A stretch of DNA of 58,087 nucleotides, taken from NCBI GenBank assembly GCA_003246335.1, contig QKAR01000046.1:1-58087 (forward strand). The letters run 5' to 3'. Source of the stretch: Spirochaetales bacterium. Lineage in GTDB: Bacteria > Spirochaetota > Spirochaetia > Treponematales > Treponemataceae. The notes under the pieces were generated by a model that saw nothing but the letters and a program-made list of their open reading frames with translations, ran no database searches and was not told the origin of the DNA. The position numbers were made by a program, and so were the translations under genes. This document shows positions 53,324 to 58,087 of this stretch, piece after piece. Position 1 is the stretch's first letter. The number at the start of each line of letters is the position of its first letter.

Positions 53324-53353
53324 TTGTTTATTTTTCCATTCGTGGTGTATAAT
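53324..53353 (+). promoter_or_regulatory. Leaderless-type promoter of the Mla operon
   Basis: TTGTTT (53324-53329), 18 bases, TATAAT (53348-53353), ending six bases before the ATG at 53360. The consensus -10 and the absence of any Shine-Dalgarno make this a strong leaderless case. Confidence 0.7.
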
Positions 53354-53359
53354 CGGCCT

Positions 53360-54142
53360 ATGATAGAAATGGTCGGAGCCCGCGTCCGAGAAAAGTTCGA
53401 GAACGCGGCGTATTCCTTCGGTTTTTTTGGGCGAACCCTTCGGGGCGTGGGGCCGTTCGTCTACCGGGGCCAGGCGTCCTGGAAAATTCTGACCATGCAA
53501 ATCCTTTTTACCTTCGTCGAGGCGCTCAGCATTTCGTCCCTGCTCGCCATGGGCATCGGCGCCGCGGTCATGGTGCTCGGCTTCCCGTTTCTCTCGAGTT
53601 TCGCGCAATCCAAGATGATCTATCCCCTGATAATCGCGATCATCACGCGAGAGCTGGGCCCCCTCCTCACCGCGTTCATCATCATCGCGCGCTCGACGAC
53701 AGCCATCGCGACCGAAATCGCGAGCATGGTCATCTCGCACGAGATCGAGGCGTATATATCGGTCGGGGTCGACCCCATCGAGCATATCGCCGTGCCCCGC
53801 TTTCTCGGCGTCACGATTTCCCTGTTTCTCCTGAACGTGTACTTTTCCATCTTCGGGCTCGCCGGTTCGTTTTTTTTCGTGCAAATCCTCAAGCCGATGT
53901 CCGCGGCGAATTATTTCGACAACATCCTGCAGGCGCTCACGGTCAACGACATCCTCGTGTCGCTGTTCAAGAGCGTCGTCTTTGGCATGATTCTCGCGAC
54001 GGTCGCGGCCGTCCAGGGATTCTCGGTCGAGCGCGCCAGCACGGAAATTCCCCAAGCGGGACTCAAGGCGGTCGGCAACGCGTTCGCGGCGTGTATCGTG
54101 GCCGACATCGCGATCTCGGCGCTGTATTACCTAACGATGTGA
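53360..54142 (+). CDS. mlaE: MlaE-family ABC lipid-transport permease
   Basis: A 260-residue inner-membrane permease with five to six helices and the MlaE hallmark RELGPLLTAFIIIARSTTAIATEIASM (residues near 101-127), then GVDPIEHIAVPRFLGV. With MlaF and an MCE protein it moves phospholipid between the membranes. ATG 53360 lies six bases after TATAAT; twelve in-frame codons upstream would include the promoter. It is followed after seven bases by the ATPase gene. The direction of transport is debated for Mla systems. Confidence 0.92.
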   Translation: MIEMVGARVREKFENAAYSFGFFGRTLRGVGPFVYRGQASWKILTMQILFTFVEALSISSLLAMGIGAAVMVLGFPFLSSFAQSKMIYPLIIAIITRELGPLLTAFIIIARSTTAIATEIASMVISHEIEAYISVGVDPIEHIAVPRFLGVTISLFLLNVYFSIFGLAGSFFFVQILKPMSAANYFDNILQALTVNDILVSLFKSVVFGMILATVAAVQGFSVERASTEIPQAGLKAVGNAFAACIVADIAISALYYLTM

Positions 54143-54149
54143 GGCGACG

Positions 54150-54887
54150 ATGGATACCCCGATAATAGAACTGAGAAAAGCGGCCTTCGCGGCCCAAAAC
54201 ACGCAAATCGTCTATCCCATTTCATACGCCTTCGAGGAAAAAAAGGCGACCGCCCTCGTCGGCCCGTCGGGCTGCGGCAAAAGCACGGTTCTCAAGCTCG
54301 CCGCCGGGCTCATCGTCCCTACCGAGGGAGAGGCCTATTTCCGGGGAAACCCGATCTCGACGATGAACCGCGCGAGGAACCTCGCGTTCAGGAAGGAATC
54401 GGCCTTCGTATTTCAGGACTCCGCGCTGTGGGCGAACCAGACGCTCAGGCAAATCCTCGAGCTGCCCCTGCGCATCCATTACCCGAAAATCACCCACGCG
54501 GAAATAGCGGACGCCATCAAGTCCGCGCTCGCCGAGTGCGGCTACCACAAAAGCCTCGACGTCAGGCCGTCGCAGCTTTCCATGGGCGAGCAAAAGCTCA
54601 TCGCGTTCGCCCGCGCGACGCTCTGCGCCCCGGCCCTTTTTTTCCTGGACGAATGGACGGAATCCCTCGACGACTCGGCGGCGAGACGGCTCGTCTCCGT
54701 GGTCAAGAGGCGCAAGGAGTCGGGCGCGACGATCATTTTCGTAAGCCATAGTTTCCGCGTCATCAAAGAGGTCGCGGACACGATTTGCATGTTCAACGAC
54801 GGCAGGCTCGCGTTTACCGTCACGGCGGAGGAATTCGCCGCGAACGATAGCCTCGCGAAGGTCATAGAAAAAGGAATCGCAACATGA
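54150..54887 (+). CDS. mlaF: MlaF-family ABC ATPase of the lipid transporter
   Basis: A 245-residue ATPase. Walker A is GPSGCGKST (38-46), the Q-loop is in FVFQDSALWAN, the signature QLSMGEQ replaces QLSGGQ, and Walker B is LFFLDEWTESLD where most ABC proteins have LLDEPT. The switch histidine is in FVSHSF. It powers the MlaE permease. GAGG precedes the ATG; the last four bases overlap the MCE gene (ATGA). Confidence 0.92.
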   Translation: MDTPIIELRKAAFAAQNTQIVYPISYAFEEKKATALVGPSGCGKSTVLKLAAGLIVPTEGEAYFRGNPISTMNRARNLAFRKESAFVFQDSALWANQTLRQILELPLRIHYPKITHAEIADAIKSALAECGYHKSLDVRPSQLSMGEQKLIAFARATLCAPALFFLDEWTESLDDSAARRLVSVVKRRKESGATIIFVSHSFRVIKEVADTICMFNDGRLAFTVTAEEFAANDSLAKVIEKGIAT

Positions 54888-55906
54888 AATTTAAAATCCG
54901 TTATGCCGACCGGATCGTCGGCGCGTTCACGATCGTCGCCATCGTCGTTCTCGTTGGAGTGATAATTCTCTTAGGGAGCAAGCAGCGGTGGTTCTCCAAG
55001 GATTATACCTTCACGAGCACCTTCGAGACCGCTACCGGCATGAGCGTCGGCATGCCGCTGCAGTACAAGGGCTTCACGATCGGGAAAATCACGAAAATCA
55101 CGCTCACGGCGGAAGATCTCGTCGACGTCGAATTTTGCGTGTTCGACACGTACTACGACCGCGTCAGGGAAGGCTCCATCCTTGAGCTCCTCATCAGCCC
55201 CATCGGCCTCGGCAACACCCTGCTTTTCCATCCCGGCAACGGAACGGCCCTCCTTTCCGAGGGGAGCTTTATCCCGAGAAGCACGAGCCCCGAGGGCATC
55301 GCGTTCATAGAGCAGGGACTCGTGACGCCGGCGAAAAAGGACGACACCATCACGAATCTTATCGCGCAGGTTCAACCGCTGCTGATGAACGTCAACGAGA
55401 CGCTCACCCAGGTTAACGGCGCGGTTAAGGGGTCCGGGAAAGGCCCGCTCGCAGACACCATGAGGGGCGTCGCCACGACGATGGGCAACGTCGCCGATAT
55501 CACCACGAAAGTGAACGGCTCGAAGGACGAGATGATCGACGGCGTGAACAACGCGATCAAGGACGTCGAGGCGATAACCGCGAACTTCGAGGAACTCAGC
55601 TCCCAACTCAAGGACCCGAACGGCCTCGTGCCGAAGCTTATCGACCCGGACGGAACCATGTTCGCGAGCCTCGAGCGGTCGCTCATCGCCGTCGAGGGCA
55701 CGCTCACGAACGTCGAGGACTCTTCCTCGATCATCAAGAGCCAAGTCCCGCAAATCGCCCGGCTCATCGAGGATCTCCGCATCGCCCTCGTGAAGGGACA
55801 GGACGTCCTCGAGGCGCTGCGCAATAACCCGATACTCAAAAACGGCGTGCAGGACAAGGTCGAAAGCGACTCGTCGGGAACGAATTCGCGGAATATCGAG
55901 TTTTAG
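54884..55906 (+). CDS. MlaD-like MCE-domain protein
   Basis: A 340-residue protein: one N-terminal helix (about 13-32) and a periplasmic MCE domain (about 37-115; TFETATGMSVGMPLQYKGFTIGKI and LLISPIGLGNTLLFHPG), followed by a long helical region (about 145-320) rich in coiled-coil heptads. MlaD binds phospholipid as a ring on the permease; the extended helical tail, longer than in enterobacterial MlaD (about 180 residues), suggests a tube or bridge as in other long MCE proteins. Gene overlaps mlaF and is followed by a TPR lipoprotein. Confidence 0.9.
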   Translation: MKFKIRYADRIVGAFTIVAIVVLVGVIILLGSKQRWFSKDYTFTSTFETATGMSVGMPLQYKGFTIGKITKITLTAEDLVDVEFCVFDTYYDRVREGSILELLISPIGLGNTLLFHPGNGTALLSEGSFIPRSTSPEGIAFIEQGLVTPAKKDDTITNLIAQVQPLLMNVNETLTQVNGAVKGSGKGPLADTMRGVATTMGNVADITTKVNGSKDEMIDGVNNAIKDVEAITANFEELSSQLKDPNGLVPKLIDPDGTMFASLERSLIAVEGTLTNVEDSSSIIKSQVPQIARLIEDLRIALVKGQDVLEALRNNPILKNGVQDKVESDSSGTNSRNIEF

Positions 55907-55921
55907 CGCAAGGAGACGAAA

Positions 55922-56839
55922 ATGAACCCAACGAATAAATCAATCGCGATTTTCACTCCCCTTGCGATGGCCGCGCTTATTGCGCTCGGATCGTGTTCCT
56001 CCGCGCCGAAGCGGCCGCCGGAGGTTTTCACGAACCGCAACGCCGCGATCGGCCAAATGGAATTGGGAAACGAGGCGGTCAGCAAAGGCGACTTCGCGAA
56101 CGCGGATCTTTTCTTCGCCGAGGCCTGGCGGCTCGCGACCAGCACCGACGATCCCGAAACGAGAATTCGGGTCATGCTCTCCCAGGCGAACGGGCGTTTT
56201 AACGAGGGCGACCGCGCAACCGCGGACGATCTTTGGGCGCGGGCGCAAACCGAGGCGGAAAGCGCGGGCCTCAAGGAACTCATCAGCACCGCGAAAATTT
56301 ACCGGGCGAGAGGAATGCTCGCCGAAGGCTTGCCCAAAGACGAGGTAAGCGACGCCGAACGGCTCGCGCGCGCGCAGCAGGCGAAGGCTACCGTCTCGTC
56401 GGAAATGGGAAAGCTCAAGACGAACGACTTGGACCTCGCCTTCGCCTGGAAAGTGATCGGGCTCGCGGAAAAAGAGATGGCGAATTACGGAGGGGCGATT
56501 AACGCGTTCGAGAAGGCCGCGTCGATTCACGAGAAGGGTAGATACCTTGAGGACGCCGGATACGATTGGTATCTCATCGCGTCCGCGCGTTCAAAGGCCG
56601 GCGCCTACCCCCAGGCGAGGGAGGCGCTCGAGACCGCGCTTTCGTTCGACCGCCGCGCGGAAAACGCGAACGGGCTTGGCATGGATTGGCTTGCCCTCGG
56701 CATGATCGAGGAAAAGGCGGGAAACCGCGCGGCGGCGAAAACCGCCTACGAAAGGGCGCAGGGCATATTCGCCTCGGCCTACCTCACGAAAAGCGCGCAG
56801 GAGGCCGGACGCCGCGCGTCCGCCCTTAAGGACGAATGA
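55922..56839 (+). CDS. TPR lipoprotein of the Mla operon
   Basis: A 305-residue lipoprotein: signal peptide with LGSC (C25), then six or so TPR-type hairpins (AIGQMELGNEAVSKGDFANADLFFAEAW, YPQAREALETALSFDRR and others, cut here for space). AAGGAGACGAAA precedes the ATG, 15 bases behind the MCE gene, so it belongs to the operon. No MlaA, MlaB or MlaC gene is present nearby; this protein may be the outer-membrane partner of the transporter, but this is inference. Confidence 0.85.
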   Translation: MNPTNKSIAIFTPLAMAALIALGSCSSAPKRPPEVFTNRNAAIGQMELGNEAVSKGDFANADLFFAEAWRLATSTDDPETRIRVMLSQANGRFNEGDRATADDLWARAQTEAESAGLKELISTAKIYRARGMLAEGLPKDEVSDAERLARAQQAKATVSSEMGKLKTNDLDLAFAWKVIGLAEKEMANYGGAINAFEKAASIHEKGRYLEDAGYDWYLIASARSKAGAYPQAREALETALSFDRRAENANGLGMDWLALGMIEEKAGNRAAAKTAYERAQGIFASAYLTKSAQEAGRRASALKDE

Positions 56840-56855
56840 CCGGAGGCCCCGGACG

Positions 56856-58034
56856 CTAGTTCGTCTCGAGCGGCTTGCCCTCGACCATGAGGGCAATGCG
56901 CCGTAAGGCCTCTTTCAGCTTGCCGATTTCCGTCGCGTAGCAGCAGCGAATGAATCCCTCGCTTCCCTCACCGAATACGTTCCCCGGCACGACCGCGACT
57001 TTATACTCATTGATTAATTTCGTCGCGAATTCCTCGGACGAGAGCCCCGTTTTCCTGATGTCGGGAAACACGTAAAACGCGCCCTCGGGCTCGTTGAGTT
57101 CCAATCCCATCTCGCGAAACGCCTTTACCATGAGGTTGCGCCGCTGCTGATAGGACACGCGCATTTTCTCGACTTCGTCCGCCCCTTTGCGCAGGCCCTC
57201 GAGCGCCGCGTATTGACTCATGATCGGCGCGCAAATGGACGAGTATTGATGGAGCTTATGCACTTGGTTCATGAGCTCGTCGTTCGTCGCGACGAAGCCG
57301 ATTCTCCAACCGGTCATCGCGAACGCTTTTGAAAATCCGTTCAGGATGATCGCGTAGTCCTTCATACCGGGAAACGAACCGATCGATACGTGCTCGTTGC
57401 CGTCGTAGCGAAGCTCGCAGTACACCTCGTCGGAAAGCACCCATATTTTGTGCTTTTTCACAACCTCGGCGATTTTCCGCAGCTCGTCCGCCGGTATCAT
57501 GCGACCAGTCGGGTTGCTTGGGCTGCAGATCATCAGCGCCTTCGTCTTGGGCGTAATCGCCCGCTCGATCGCCTCGGCCGTCGGGATAAGCCCCGTCGGC
57601 ACGGTGTCGATCCTGACGAGCTTCACGTCGCAGAGCGCCGCGAGGGGCTGATACGAGACGTAGCACGGCTCGGCGATGATGATCTCGTCGCCGGGGTTCA
57701 GGATCGAGCGCAATACCGCGTCCACCGCCTCGGACACGCCGATCGTGATTAAAATTTCCTTTTTGGGGTCGTACGAGAGGCGGTAGCGCTCAAGGTAGGA
57801 CGCAATCGCGTCGCGAAGCTCCGCAAGGCCCCAGTTCGACGTGTACGACGTGTGTCCCTGCTCAAGGTGATAGTAGGCTTCCTCGCGCATAACCCACGGC
57901 GTGGGGAAATCGGGCTCGCCGACGCCGAGCGAAATGATATCGTCGCGCCCGATGATCAAATCGAAAAATTTGCGGATCCCCGACGGGGGCGTATTCATCA
58001 TTTTTACGGAAAATCTATCCGGACGGGCGTTCAT
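56856..58034 (-). CDS. Class I/II pyridoxal-phosphate aminotransferase
   Basis: A 392-residue fold-type I aminotransferase. The PLP lysine is K236 in GFSKAFAMTGWRIG; other landmarks are GVGEPDFPTP, SYTSNWGLAELRDAIA, SPSNPTGRMIP, LSDEVYCELRYDG and the C-terminal arginine in FIRCCYATE. It is closest to aspartate/aromatic or PatA-type enzymes; the amino donor cannot be told. AAGGA six bases before the ATG. It starts 17 bases after the end of an upstream minus-strand frame, so they may share an operon. Confidence 0.93.
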   Translation of the reverse strand: MNARPDRFSVKMMNTPPSGIRKFFDLIIGRDDIISLGVGEPDFPTPWVMREEAYYHLEQGHTSYTSNWGLAELRDAIASYLERYRLSYDPKKEILITIGVSEAVDAVLRSILNPGDEIIIAEPCYVSYQPLAALCDVKLVRIDTVPTGLIPTAEAIERAITPKTKALMICSPSNPTGRMIPADELRKIAEVVKKHKIWVLSDEVYCELRYDGNEHVSIGSFPGMKDYAIILNGFSKAFAMTGWRIGFVATNDELMNQVHKLHQYSSICAPIMSQYAALEGLRKGADEVEKMRVSYQQRRNLMVKAFREMGLELNEPEGAFYVFPDIRKTGLSSEEFATKLINEYKVAVVPGNVFGEGSEGFIRCCYATEIGKLKEALRRIALMVEGKPLETN

Positions 58035-58051
58035 GTCGTATCCTTACGGCC

Positions 58052-58087
58052 TTAGGCGGTCACGCCTTCGCGGCGGTCTTTTTTCTG
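58052..58087 (-). CDS. 3' end of an upstream gene (11 codons visible)
   Basis: On the minus strand an open frame enters from the right edge and reads QKKDRREGVTA followed by TAA at 58052-58054, 17 bases before the aminotransferase start. Too short to identify. An Lrp/AsnC regulator often precedes this kind of aminotransferase, but nothing here shows that. Confidence 0.4.
   Translation of the reverse strand, partial: QKKDRREGVTA

Noticed and set aside
1-58087. CRISPR arrays, tRNA or rRNA genes, insertion sequences, prophage genes, replication origin
   Set aside because: No regular repeat-spacer pattern, cloverleaf, transposase, integrase or DnaA-box cluster was seen; gaps between genes are too short for most of these.

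Overview
The window is a dense, GC-rich bacterial chromosome segment: 46 complete protein genes and two cut by its edges. I see no tRNA, rRNA, insertion sequence, prophage, integrase or CRISPR array, and no gene-free gap above about 180 bases. The content suggests a spirochaete, most like a high-GC Treponema relative. Pointers are the many short-lipobox lipoproteins, LysM and TPR envelope proteins, a PG0541-type protein behind an RND pump, a Bacillus-type PdxK, an Xpt, and several long envelope proteins I cannot place in a family. This taxonomic call is inference from gene content.

Layout. 1-852: 3' part of a trehalase/MGH1-like glycosidase. 963-3359: a GatB-like amidotransferase subunit fused to an asparaginase domain. 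3356-5236: large anchored protein of unknown function. 5292-8915: TPR lipoprotein, DHH phosphoesterase and TraB protein. 9001-11815: radA back to back with an outer-membrane barrel. 11840-15871: unknown exported protein, EamA transporter, proS. 16010-19764: chemotaxis receptor, orphan adenine methylase, xpt. 19832-21806: GntR regulator with palindromic operator and an ABC pair. 21848-23001: trxA and a TrmH-type RNA methylase. 23052-30231: tandem-TetR regulator controlling a TolC/MFP/RND efflux operon that ends in a small PII-like protein. 30247-36192: probable vitamin B6 salvage locus (Nudix, one-chain ECF A1-A2-T, pdxK, surface 5'-nucleotidase, ECF S component). 36164-42940: unknown exported protein and a MoxR-DUF58-transglutaminase-beta-propeller operon. 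42997-46530: membrane protein, lipoprotein, LysM protein, GGDEF cyclase. 46508-48454: htpG. 48549-53303: DUF1266 lipoprotein overlapping an omptin-like protease, then a radical SAM protein. 53360-56839: Mla/MCE lipid transporter plus TPR lipoprotein. 56856-58034: class I aminotransferase.

The main things to follow up are: (1) the GatB-asparaginase fusion, with asparaginase catalytic residues kept and part of the GatB signature lost; (2) a repeated promoter layout with a TANACT-type -10 box, often TG-extended, ending 6-8 bases before the start codon of operon-leading genes that lack a Shine-Dalgarno, which predicts widespread leaderless mRNAs; (3) an omptin-like protease with both Asp-Asp and Asp-His catalytic pairs; (4) a single-chain ECF module whose two ATP sites look like one consensus and one degenerate; (5) a double-HTH TetR regulator with a perfect 24-base operator in front of an efflux operon.

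Co-directional genes commonly overlap or abut (ATGA, TAATG, TTGA junctions), and convergent genes often overlap at their 3' ends. Many GC-rich antisense open frames are shadows and were left out. Where a better start codon was visible (Shine-Dalgarno, signal peptide, family start or leaderless -10), it was used instead of the longest open frame.
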